64,000 bases of DNA, taken from NCBI RefSeq assembly GCF_019469265.1, contig NZ_CP048268.1:1629001-1693000 (forward strand), given 5' to 3'. The stretch comes from Lactobacillus panisapium. Its GTDB lineage: Bacteria; Bacillota; Bacilli; Lactobacillales; Lactobacillaceae. A program made the position numbers and the translations under genes. Each line of letters begins with the position of its first letter. Within the stretch, counting starts at the first letter, position 1. Under the pieces are notes generated by a model. It saw only the letters and a list, made by a program, of their open reading frames with translations, did not search any database and had not been told where the DNA came from. Of the stretch, positions 50,324-58,482 are shown in pieces.

Positions 50324-50509
50324 TTATTTTTTAGGTGGATTAAAGTAATCTAGCAGAAATTGTGTCAGCAAGCAAAAGGAAACACCAGCCGCTAACATAC
50401 AAATGTGACGTATGGTAGTATTGGGAAAAGTAACGCGCTGATCAATTAATAAGCTATAACCCATAGCAAAAACCCCGTTCACAAGGCCTGCCCAGATATA
50501 ATTTTCCAT
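50324..50509 (-). CDS. Small two-helix membrane protein
   Basis: This hypothetical protein of 61 residues has two hydrophobic helices (about 4-19 and 32-52) linked by a short basic loop with RVTFPNTTIR, and the tail FNPPKK. The family is not recognised. The ATG at 50509 follows AAAGGAG with 8-base spacing; an upstream in-frame start would add 11 residues without a suitable SD. It forms its own unit, ended by a terminator before clpC, and starts about 120 bases left of the small locus at 50641-50950. Confidence 0.6.
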   Translation of the reverse strand: MENYIWAGLVNGVFAMGYSLLIDQRVTFPNTTIRHICMLAAGVSFCLLTQFLLDYFNPPKK

Positions 50510-50629
50510 TGCTAATGCTCCTTTACTCGCTTTAAGAACCATTTTTTATTTTATTCAAATTATAATTGTTTCCATTTCCGGTTACAAACCAAATGCGCAA
50601 GCTTCAATCCTAGCTTAACCGCCACTATA

Positions 50630-50672
50630 CAAAAACCAAAAGCCGTTCAAGTGGGTCACACTTGAACGGCTA
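50630..50672 (-). terminator. Terminator of the small peptide mRNA
   Basis: On the minus strand, AGCCGTTCAAGTG pairs perfectly with CACTTGAACGGCT (13 bp, 5-6-base loop) and is followed by TTTGGTTTTTG. It ends the transcript of the 29-residue peptide gene. No T-run follows on the plus strand. Confidence 0.85.
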
Positions 50673-50681
50673 ATTGCATTA

Positions 50682-50771
50682 CTACTTCTTCAGCAACTTA
50701 TTAATTTCTTTCAAGATTAATCTAAGTTCATCTAAAGCAGCAACTATTAAAAGGACATTGAGGCTAGACAT
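50682..50771 (-). CDS. 29-residue amphipathic peptide, candidate type I toxin
   Basis: The sequence is MSSLNVLLIVAALDELRLIL followed by KEINKLLKK. The N-terminal half is hydrophobic. The C-terminal half forms an amphipathic helix (L16, I19, L20, I23, L26, L27 on one face) with net charge about +2. The SD AAAGGAGGTGA is perfect and 8 bases from the ATG, showing strong translation is intended. The 5' UTR has a hairpin TTTAAAGAG-TTTT-CTCTTTAAA whose 3' arm touches the SD. A strong terminator follows. The size and layout fit type I toxins of the Fst or Ldr kind or a PSM-like peptide; no sequence family is recognised. A rightward RNA carries complementary sequence. Confidence 0.7.
   Translation of the reverse strand: MSSLNVLLIVAALDELRLILKEINKLLKK
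50750..50761. repeat. Direct repeat copy 1 in the peptide gene
   Basis: AAAGGACATTGA, identical to 50859-50870, lies inside codons 4-8 of the peptide gene on the plus-strand reading. In the peptide mRNA it is the complement. Confidence 0.85.
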
Positions 50772-50789
50772 TAATTTCACCTCCTTTAA

Positions 50790-50812
50790 AGAGAAAACTC
50801 TTTAAATTTACA
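50790..50812 (-). promoter_or_regulatory. Hairpin in the 5' UTR of the peptide mRNA
   Basis: TTTAAAGAG and CTCTTTAAA pair perfectly over 9 bases with loop TTTT. The downstream arm overlaps the first A of the AAAGGAGG ribosome binding site, so folding may limit translation until the RNA changes shape. Confidence 0.55.
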
Positions 50813-50834
50813 TGCTAAAAAACATGCACTTAAA

Positions 50835-50840
50835 ATTATA
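50835..50840 (-). promoter_or_regulatory. Extended -10 promoter of the peptide mRNA
   Basis: On the minus strand the sequence TGGTATAAT is an extended -10. Transcription would start near 50828 and give a transcript of about 190 bases to the terminator. The -35 region is weak. Confidence 0.6.
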
Positions 50841-50846
50841 CCATGC

Positions 50847-50852
50847 TATAAT
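50847..50852 (+). promoter_or_regulatory. Extended -10 promoter of the antisense-like RNA
   Basis: TGCTATAAT on the plus strand is an extended -10 only 6 bases from the opposing -10 of the peptide mRNA, so polymerase cannot sit on both at once. The start is expected near 50859. Confidence 0.6.
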
Positions 50853-50858
50853 ATCTTT

Positions 50859-50947
50859 AAAGGACATTGAATGTGGTTCATTAGTTCACCGAACATATGA
50901 GAAACATGCAATCAATTAAGGTAGCCGCCAAACGACTACTTTTTTTG
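50859..50947 (+). ncRNA. Candidate trans-pairing antitoxin RNA
   Basis: This predicted RNA of about 90 bases begins with AAAGGACATTGA (50859-50870), the second copy of the direct repeat. It can therefore form 12 perfect pairs with the peptide mRNA over codons 4-8. A few bases later CATTA (50879-50883) can pair with UAAUG, covering the mRNA start codon. It ends in a terminator. A 9-codon open frame (ATG at 50871) exists but may be incidental. This is inferred from sequence; expression is not known. Confidence 0.5.
50921..50947 (+). terminator. Terminator of the antisense-like RNA
   Basis: GTAGCCG pairs with CGACTAC (one mismatch) around loop CCAAA, followed by seven T. A second hairpin with TTTTGTTTTG lies at 50962-51006 as a possible backup. 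Confidence 0.65.
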
Positions 50948-50961
50948 TACTCTAAATTTGT

Positions 50962-51006
50962 GCTATTCACATTGCTCTTCAAGAACACAGTGAATAGCCT
51001 TTTGTT
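50962..51006 (+). terminator. Second plus-strand terminator
   Basis: GCTATTCAC and GTGAATAGC (9 bp) enclose a 19-base loop and are followed by CTTTTGTTTTG. Confidence 0.6.
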
Positions 51007-51015
51007 TTGCATAAA

Positions 51016-51043
51016 AATAAGAGATGCTATACATCCCTTATTA
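51016..51043 (-). terminator. Minus-strand hairpin with T-run
   Basis: On the minus strand, ATAAGGGATG pairs with CATCTCTTAT (one mismatch) and is followed by TTTTTATG. It may be a backup terminator for the tRNA transcript. The 51044-51137 stretch holds no gene that I can see. Confidence 0.55.
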
Positions 51044-51137
51044 AATACTTTTGATTAATTCACTTGTACTTCTACTTAAAAATATGAAGCCCGATATGAA
51101 GTATCTTGCCTCATCTTAAGCAATTTTCTTAAAAAGC

Positions 51138-51184
51138 AAAAAAAATGCCTTAGCATCAGTGCTTCAAGTCATTGATACTAAGAC
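51138..51184 (-). terminator. Terminator of the tRNA transcript
   Basis: On the minus strand, GTCTTAGTATCA pairs with TGATGCTAAGGC (G-U pairs included) and is followed by ATTTTTTTT, just after tRNA-Pro. Confidence 0.75.
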
Positions 51185-51196
51185 AGATTTTCTTTA

Positions 51197-51270
<74 letters not shown>

Positions 51271-51280
51271 ATTAACAAAA

Positions 51281-51308
51281 AAACTCACCGTGCGGTGAGT
51301 TTTTATTT
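51281..51308 (-). terminator. Hairpin with T-runs between the two tRNA genes
   Basis: AAACTCACCG and CGGTGAGTTT form a perfect stem with a 2-base loop, flanked by T-runs on both strands. It would terminate part of the transcription between tRNA-Gly and tRNA-Pro. Confidence 0.8.
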
Positions 51309-51313
51309 TTTAG

Positions 51314-51385
51314 AGCGGAAGACGGGATTCGAACCCGCGACCCCCACCATGGCAAGGTGATGTTCTACCACTGAACTACTTCCGC
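51314..51385 (-). tRNA. tRNA-Gly (anticodon GCC)
   Basis: This is a 72-base cloverleaf: acceptor stem GCGGAAG/CTTCCGC with discriminator U, as expected for glycine, anticodon loop TTGCCAT (GCC), and T arm GGGTTCGAATCCC. It is first in the transcript, with a good promoter upstream. Confidence 0.96.
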
Positions 51386-51397
51386 AAGACAAATATT

Positions 51398-51425
51398 ATT
51401 ATAGCAAACCCTATCTGATTTGCAA
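51398..51425 (-). promoter_or_regulatory. tRNA-Gly promoter
   Basis: On the minus strand, TTGCAA and TGCTATAAT are 16 bases apart, with a perfect extended -10 a few bases before tRNA-Gly. Confidence 0.8.
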
Positions 51426-51614
51426 CCCTTTTTGACAAAAAAAATTCACGAAATTGCAACTGGCACATCAAACCTAGCGTTTTTAAGGGTCAGCAAAGGA
51501 AAAAAACTTTGAACTTCTACGATCTTTTAGTAATAATTACCCCCACCTATAGCTCTGATACTCGATCAAGATATATAATTAATGAAAAATTCTGTATTGA
51601 GGTTGGTGATAACA

Positions 51615-52433
51615 ATGAAACATAGCCTAGAAAAATTAGTCAGATGCCCCGAAGGCGAATTAAAATTTACGGATAATCAAGTGCAATTGTTGCTGGGCAA
51701 CATCGGTAACTTAGATCCAGTTATTCGCGATGATCTTGTCTATACTTTATTTGCCCGCGGCTTTTTAGAACGCGCATTTACTCATGAGCAAGAACAAACT
51801 ATTATTAATACATTTATAACAAAAAAGAAGCTCTTTAAAGATATTGCTAAACCACAAAATGATAATGTTTTTTTAAGATCATTCAGTGCCTTATTAGGCT
51901 CCGTCATACTCGAAACAGATCAGGAAACAGAAATTTTGACGAACGAGCAACGAAAGCAGCTCTTTGCATGGAGCATTGACTACCTCCTGCGCGAAAAAGA
52001 TTATCGCGGCTATGTTGAAGGCAAAGGCTGGGCCCATAGCATTGCCCACGGTAGTGACTTTCTGGGGGCAGCTTTAAGCCATCCTAAGTTTTTGAAACAG
52101 GAGCAAAGCAGGGTTATGCAAATAATCCCGACAATTTTTAAAACGATGGACGCGCCCTTTGTCGATGATGAGGAGCAGTGCCTTGCCTTTGCCTTTTACC
52201 AAGGTGTTAAAACTGACAAAATTGCCCTTAGCAGCTTCATTGAACTTATTAATCAAAGCGACGTAGCGCGATATCAGGAATTGCAAAAAGATGATCTGCT
52301 GTCATGGCATAAATTAAGTACTTGGTTACGGCTTTTACAAAACTGGTACTTCTTCTTTGATGCTACCAAAGATTTACAGGTCATTTTAAAGGAAAAAATC
52401 ACGAAATACTATACCGAAATGGGCTATGAGTAA
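51615..52433 (+). CDS. DUF2785 family protein
   Basis: This cytoplasmic, mostly helical protein of 272 residues belongs to the DUF2785 family, recognised by the conserved EGKGWAHSIAHGSDFLGA (about 135-152) and the later WLRLLQNWYFFF. The function is unknown; the family is common in Firmicutes. The ATG with the AGGTTGG SD is used. An upstream ATG at 51582 lies too near the likely -10 (TATAAT, near 51574) to be the start. It is a single gene, convergent with lysS. Confidence 0.8.
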   Translation: MKHSLEKLVRCPEGELKFTDNQVQLLLGNIGNLDPVIRDDLVYTLFARGFLERAFTHEQEQTIINTFITKKKLFKDIAKPQNDNVFLRSFSALLGSVILETDQETEILTNEQRKQLFAWSIDYLLREKDYRGYVEGKGWAHSIAHGSDFLGAALSHPKFLKQEQSRVMQIIPTIFKTMDAPFVDDEEQCLAFAFYQGVKTDKIALSSFIELINQSDVARYQELQKDDLLSWHKLSTWLRLLQNWYFFFDATKDLQVILKEKITKYYTEMGYE

Positions 52434-52474
52434 ACGGTCATTTTCTTAGTTAACTATCAATTAATAATCACAAA

Positions 52475-52508
52475 CAAAAAAGACAAGCCATCAAAGGCTT
52501 GTCTTTTA
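52475..52508. terminator. Bidirectional terminator between DUF2785 gene and lysS
   Basis: The stem AAAAGACAAGCC/GGCTTGTCTTTT with a 6-base loop and T-tracts on both strands serves the convergent genes. Confidence 0.92.
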
Positions 52509-52512
52509 CTGT

Positions 52513-54057
<1,545 letters not shown>

Positions 54058-55095
54058 TTACTTTTCCTCCATTATCTTTCTATTTTCGCTTCTAGCAGCC
54101 TTTTGTGCTTGCCTTGTTTCGTAGTCCTCAACAAAATTGTCAAGTAAGTCATAAACCTCTTGTGCCGTCCAAACTTCATTTATTTTAGCACGAGTACGGG
54201 CTGAACGGGGAATTCCCTTCAAATAATATGCTGCTTGTTGCCTAAACTCTGGGACAGCAATTTTTTCACCCTTAAGATCTACTAGGCCCTTCAACTGGTG
54301 TTTAGCAGTTGCTACCCGCTCACGAACCGTCTGAGGTGCGAGCTTTTCACCAGTGTCCAAATAATGCACCATATCTTTGACAATCCACGGATTACCTAAA
54401 GCAGCGCGGCCGATCATGACAGCGGTACAGCCAATTTCATCTAAGGCCTTTTTAGCAAGTTCAGGTGTTGTAATGTCGCCGTTAGCAACAAATGGCACAT
54501 CAAGTACTTGAGCTACCTCATGAAGCGTCTCCCAGTCTGCTTCACCGGCATACATTTGTTTTCGCGTTCTGCCGTGCATCGCAATCATACTGGCACCAGC
54601 TTCTTGGGCAGCTAAGGCATTTTCAACTGCAAAAATATGCTTACGATCCCAACCAATCCGCATTTTAACGGAAACGGGCTTAGAAACATTTTGGACTACG
54701 GCGTGCACCATTTGATAAATTTTGTTAGCATCCAAAAGCCACTTCGACCCCGCATCGGTCTTAGTGATTTTTGGCACCGGACACCCCATATTAATATCAA
54801 TAATATCAGCCGCCGTGTGTTGATCAATATATTGTGCCGCTTCAAGCAGGGTTTCCTCTGTACCACCAAAAATTTGAATACTCATTGGGTGTTCACGCGG
54901 ATCAACCTGCATCATCGACATTGTCTTTTTATTACGATAAATGATTCCATGATCAGAAATCATCTCGCATACAACCAAGCCGGCACCGAATTCCTTACAA
55001 ATCATCCGAAAAGCCGAATTCGATACTCCGGCCATCGGCGCTACAACAACCCGGTTTGGGATGGTTATTTCGCGAATTTTCCAGCTATTATTCAC
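54058..55095 (-). CDS. dusB: tRNA-dihydrouridine synthase DusB
   Basis: This is a flavin enzyme that reduces uridines in the tRNA D-loop, about 345 residues. The FMN-binding TIM barrel shows VVAPMAGVSNSAFRMI, DINMGCPVPKI and PVSVKMRIGWD. The catalytic Cys is in NMGCPVPK. The C-terminal helical tRNA-binding domain is at about 260-340. GTG at 55095 is preferred over TTG one codon upstream because of spacing from AAAGGA. It lies between the histidine phosphatase gene and lysS. Confidence 0.94.
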   Translation of the reverse strand: MNNSWKIREITIPNRVVVAPMAGVSNSAFRMICKEFGAGLVVCEMISDHGIIYRNKKTMSMMQVDPREHPMSIQIFGGTEETLLEAAQYIDQHTAADIIDINMGCPVPKITKTDAGSKWLLDANKIYQMVHAVVQNVSKPVSVKMRIGWDRKHIFAVENALAAQEAGASMIAMHGRTRKQMYAGEADWETLHEVAQVLDVPFVANGDITTPELAKKALDEIGCTAVMIGRAALGNPWIVKDMVHYLDTGEKLAPQTVRERVATAKHQLKGLVDLKGEKIAVPEFRQQAAYYLKGIPRSARTRAKINEVWTAQEVYDLLDNFVEDYETRQAQKAARSENRKIMEEK

Positions 55096-55121
55096 CAAAT
55101 CATCCTTTCAAATACTTTAAC

Positions 55122-55149
55122 ATCATAACAAAAAGGATCTTATAAGCAA
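55122..55149 (-). promoter_or_regulatory. dusB-lysS promoter
   Basis: On the minus strand, TTGCTT and TATGAT are 16 bases apart, about 27 bases before dusB. This gives dusB-lysS transcription of its own. Confidence 0.65.
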
Positions 55150-55197
55150 AATTTCTGGCTATTATGCATGCTAAAATTTAAGTAATTTAATTTTTGA

Positions 55198-55821
55198 TTA
55201 TTCAATAAAGAAATTGCACGGTGCAACCCGATTGTAGTAACGCAAAAAGGCTTCTTTACTGTGATCGTCAACTGAAATATTGGTGACACCAGCATTTTGC
55301 ATTTCACCAATTTTAGAAATTTTCTTGCTTCCCAAAATGTTCTGTACCATCGACCGCGAAGCAGTACCATGGAATACCAATGCAACTGATTCATTCACAT
55401 GCCGCTGAACAAGGTCATGCCAAAAGTCGGTTAAACGTGCAGCTAAATGCTCGTAACTTTCACCGGTACAATAATTAGTATAATTTTCAGTAAAATACCC
55501 TAAATCATCAAAGGCCTGTGGGTATTTCGAGCGAATATCTGCAGCAGATTTTCCGTCCCAATTACCATAATTCATTTCCTTAAGCCGGTCATCATAAATA
55601 ATGTTGTGCTTATTTTGATTCAATATCTCAGCCGTTTGCTTAGCCCTAGTTAAGGGGCTGGCGTAGACATAATCAATTTTATTAATGTCAAAACTATCAC
55701 GTAAAGCTTCAGCCTGCTTAATTCCTGTTTCGTTTAAGGGCAGGTTGGTTCCTGAACCATTAATGGCTAAGGTTTTATTAGTATCAGTTTGACCATGACG
55801 CACAATATACACGTTTAGCAT
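55198..55821 (-). CDS. Histidine phosphatase family protein
   Basis: This is a phosphohistidine-dependent phosphatase of the phosphoglycerate mutase superfamily, 207 residues. The motif IVRHGQTDTN holds the catalytic His (about 9), and a second conserved His is in VFHGTASR (about 150). The acid/base Glu is likely in LKEMNYGNWDG. Substrates range from sugar phosphates to nucleotides; none can be assigned. It lies downstream of an ABC exporter gene and 103 bases before dusB. Confidence 0.88.
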   Translation of the reverse strand: MLNVYIVRHGQTDTNKTLAINGSGTNLPLNETGIKQAEALRDSFDINKIDYVYASPLTRAKQTAEILNQNKHNIIYDDRLKEMNYGNWDGKSAADIRSKYPQAFDDLGYFTENYTNYCTGESYEHLAARLTDFWHDLVQRHVNESVALVFHGTASRSMVQNILGSKKISKIGEMQNAGVTNISVDDHSKEAFLRYYNRVAPCNFFIE

Positions 55822-55928
55822 TTAGTTACACTCCTTATTCTATTTCGATTCAACTTCTCCATTATAATCAAATTTAGTAATTGCCGCACCCTAATTTTAA
55901 GGAATAATTAAGTGCTAGCCCTAGTTTT

Positions 55929-57500
55929 TTACAACTCCACCACATGTTTATAATAGCGAAGTTCAGCTGTCCGGTGAATGACACTAATAATCGTACTCTT
56001 AGGTAAATATTGTTTAAGCATTTTATAGACGGTAGCAATCGATTTTTCATCCAAATTACTCGTAAATTCATCTAACAACAAAATTTGTGGTTTAGTGATG
56101 ATCGCCCGCAAAAAGAGGATTTTTTGTTCCTCACCGCCTGAAATTTTATTCTTAAAATCTCCAGGCGTTTTATCAATTAAATCAGTCGGGGATTTAATCA
56201 GTGAATCTAAGCCAATTTCCTGGACTAAACCGTAAATTTTCTGAAGATCAACTTGATGGTCTGGATAACAGATATTGGCCATTAGAGACCGATTAAACAA
56301 GGAGGCATCCTGCGCAACATACATTATGGTAGGCCTATCACTAAACGGAAGAATAATCTGCCCTTTATCCGGCTGATAAAAGCCACTGATAATTTTTAGC
56401 AAGGTACTCTTTCCCGCTCCGTTCGGGCCAATCAGCGCGGACATTTCGCCCTTTTTAAAATTGAGCTTTAAATTACTTAAAACCAGGTGTTGTCCGTGAT
56501 ATGAATAACTGATGCCGTTAATGATAATTTCTTGTTTACTGCCGTCCAGGTCGAAGCAAGTGAGTGGAACTTTTTCTACTTTACCGTATTCAAGTTCAGC
56601 AAGCCCTGCCCGAATCCGGTTTAGCAGTTCCTCAATTGCCAAATATTGTGTACCAAAGCCGGACAAATTTAAGATGGAATACAATAAAATCAGCACAATT
56701 GAAAGGGACTGTGAGTCATGAGTGCCTAATAAAAATTGACTAATACCTGCAATCACACAAGCTAAGATAACAATCATTAATTGTTGCAGCAGCGCTGCCT
56801 TGTTTGTAATTGCTTGGACCTTGATAAATGAACTTTGCTCGTGGGCAAGAATTTTGTCCATCTTGTCCTGTTCATATTTAGCTGCGTCACTCGACATAAT
56901 TGTTTCAACATTACGATAATAATCAACAATATACTCATTGACTTTAGAGGCACTACTTAAAGAAGAAGCCACATTTTGCCGATTTTTCCTTGCCATCATT
57001 ATCGAAACTAATAGGTAACCGATAAAAAACAATAAGTAGGCCAACCCCAGCCAAATATTTTGCAGACTAAGCAGGATCGTATATAACAGCAACATCACAG
57101 CCATTTGAATTACAACAGCCAAACTAGTTTGTTCTAATTCGCGACAAGCAAAGGATACATCCTTAATATAGCTCTGGACTTTGCCAACCGATTGTCTAGC
57201 AAAATAACTCAGCGGCTTTTTAGTAATATCTGCCCATAGTTCCTGTTTGGAATATTTGCGCACAGCCTGGATAAAACCGTTGTTGAGGCAATTAATTAGC
57301 GGCATCATCATGAGCGAAATTGCTAGTAATAACAGAACAATTACCCTGTTAGTTTGCGTTTGTTTTTGCGCAAATAACTGATTAATCAAATAAGGCTGTA
57401 AAAAATACACCGCATAACTAATAATTAAAAGCACAATAAAAGCCATGACCCGAGCAACACCGATTTTTAAAATTAATTTTTTTAAGTAGTTGGATATCAT
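55929..57500 (-). CDS. ABC transporter, fused membrane and ATPase domains
   Basis: This is an exporter half-transporter, 523 residues. The membrane domain has six helices (about 15-285). The ATPase domain (about 310-523) has Walker A GPNGAGKST, a Q-loop near MYVAQDASLF, Walker B ILLLDEF and H-loop VIHRT. The signature is ISGGEEQKIL, not the usual SGGQ form, which may affect ATP hydrolysis. Without a linked precursor or peptidase domain, the substrate (peptide, lipid or drug) is unknown. It lies between hslO and the histidine phosphatase gene, where many relatives have hslO next to dusB. Confidence 0.85.
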   Translation of the reverse strand: MISNYLKKLILKIGVARVMAFIVLLIISYAVYFLQPYLINQLFAQKQTQTNRVIVLLLLAISLMMMPLINCLNNGFIQAVRKYSKQELWADITKKPLSYFARQSVGKVQSYIKDVSFACRELEQTSLAVVIQMAVMLLLYTILLSLQNIWLGLAYLLFFIGYLLVSIMMARKNRQNVASSLSSASKVNEYIVDYYRNVETIMSSDAAKYEQDKMDKILAHEQSSFIKVQAITNKAALLQQLMIVILACVIAGISQFLLGTHDSQSLSIVLILLYSILNLSGFGTQYLAIEELLNRIRAGLAELEYGKVEKVPLTCFDLDGSKQEIIINGISYSYHGQHLVLSNLKLNFKKGEMSALIGPNGAGKSTLLKIISGFYQPDKGQIILPFSDRPTIMYVAQDASLFNRSLMANICYPDHQVDLQKIYGLVQEIGLDSLIKSPTDLIDKTPGDFKNKISGGEEQKILFLRAIITKPQILLLDEFTSNLDEKSIATVYKMLKQYLPKSTIISVIHRTAELRYYKHVVEL

Positions 57501-57559
57501 GACTTTTACCTGTTTATAAAAATATCGTTATTTCACGCCAATTTTTGTCGAACTAAATA

Positions 57560-58435
57560 TTACTTTTTATCAGCTAAAATTGCCTTTAGTTCCTCTTCTG
57601 TATAGTTATACTTGTTACCACAGAAATTGCAAGTTAATTCTGCACCATGATCTTTGGCAATCATTTCTTGCAATTGACTCGTTTTGAGTGTAGCCAAAAT
57701 TTGGGCATATTTTTCTTTCGAGCAATCACATTTAAATGCAACATCGTCTTTTGCTAAAATCTTGCAGTCATCACCCAAAATTAACTTGGCTAACTCTTCA
57801 GGCGTCATCCCATCTAAGAATGAACTAGACAGTGCTGGCAAATTGTTAATCCGCTCAATTGTATGATCGATTAAAGAATCACTTGCTCCCGGTAAGGCTT
57901 GCAACATAAAACCACCAGCAGCGCCAATTGAATTATTGGGATTAACAAAAACGGACAGTCCAACAGCAGAAGGAATTTGTTCCGACTTTGTTAAATAGTA
58001 TGCAACATCTTCGGCAATTTCGCCAGAAACAATTGGTACTTGCCCTGTGTATGGTTCTTTCAAACCTAAATCTTTGGTCACTTCGAGCCAGCCATCACCC
58101 ACTGCCTTTTTAACATCAATATGACCATCATCTTTCGGCGGTAATGCAATATGCGGATTTTTCACATAGCCTTTAACCGTTAAGTCAGACTTAGCCGTAA
58201 CAATCGTTGGTCCAACAGGACCATTGCCAAGCAAGCGAACAGTTAACTCTTCTTGATCGGTCAATTCAGCCCCTGCTAGCAATACACCAGCAACTAAAGT
58301 TCTTCCTAAAACGGCAGAAGAAGCAGACCAAGTGTCGTGTCTAGTTTGTGCTTCTTGTACTAAATTTTTGGCATTAATCGTTAACAAACGTAAATTTTTA
58401 GTTTTATCAATTGCTTTAATTAAATAGTCGCTCAT
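57560..58435 (-). CDS. hslO: Redox-regulated chaperone Hsp33
   Basis: Hsp33 is activated by oxidative unfolding and protects proteins from aggregation. It has 291 residues. The N-terminal core covers about 1-225, and the zinc redox switch is C-terminal with CDC (about 239-241) and CNFC (about 272-275), four cysteines as required. The ATG follows AGGAG. A terminator-like hairpin sits between ftsH and hslO, so hslO may have lower or separate expression. Confidence 0.97.
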   Translation of the reverse strand: MSDYLIKAIDKTKNLRLLTINAKNLVQEAQTRHDTWSASSAVLGRTLVAGVLLAGAELTDQEELTVRLLGNGPVGPTIVTAKSDLTVKGYVKNPHIALPPKDDGHIDVKKAVGDGWLEVTKDLGLKEPYTGQVPIVSGEIAEDVAYYLTKSEQIPSAVGLSVFVNPNNSIGAAGGFMLQALPGASDSLIDHTIERINNLPALSSSFLDGMTPEELAKLILGDDCKILAKDDVAFKCDCSKEKYAQILATLKTSQLQEMIAKDHGAELTCNFCGNKYNYTEEELKAILADKK

Positions 58436-58447
58436 TTTTATTCTCCT

Positions 58448-58478
58448 AAAAAAATAGAGCCCAACACAGGCCCTATTA
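58448..58478 (-). terminator. Terminator-like hairpin between ftsH and hslO
   Basis: On the minus strand, AATAGGGCC pairs with GGGCTCTATT (a bulge/mismatch included) and is followed by TTTTTT, then immediately the hslO SD. Confidence 0.7.
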
Positions 58479-58482
58479 ATTA

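Noticed and set aside
50871..50900. Nine-codon open frame (ATG at 50871) in the antisense-like RNA
   Set aside because: It overlaps the direct repeat, which also resembles an SD (AAAGGA). The frame is too short to judge, so the RNA role is preferred.
54637..55128. 163-codon plus-strand frame opposite dusB
   Set aside because: It is antisense to dusB and carries no recognisable protein features.
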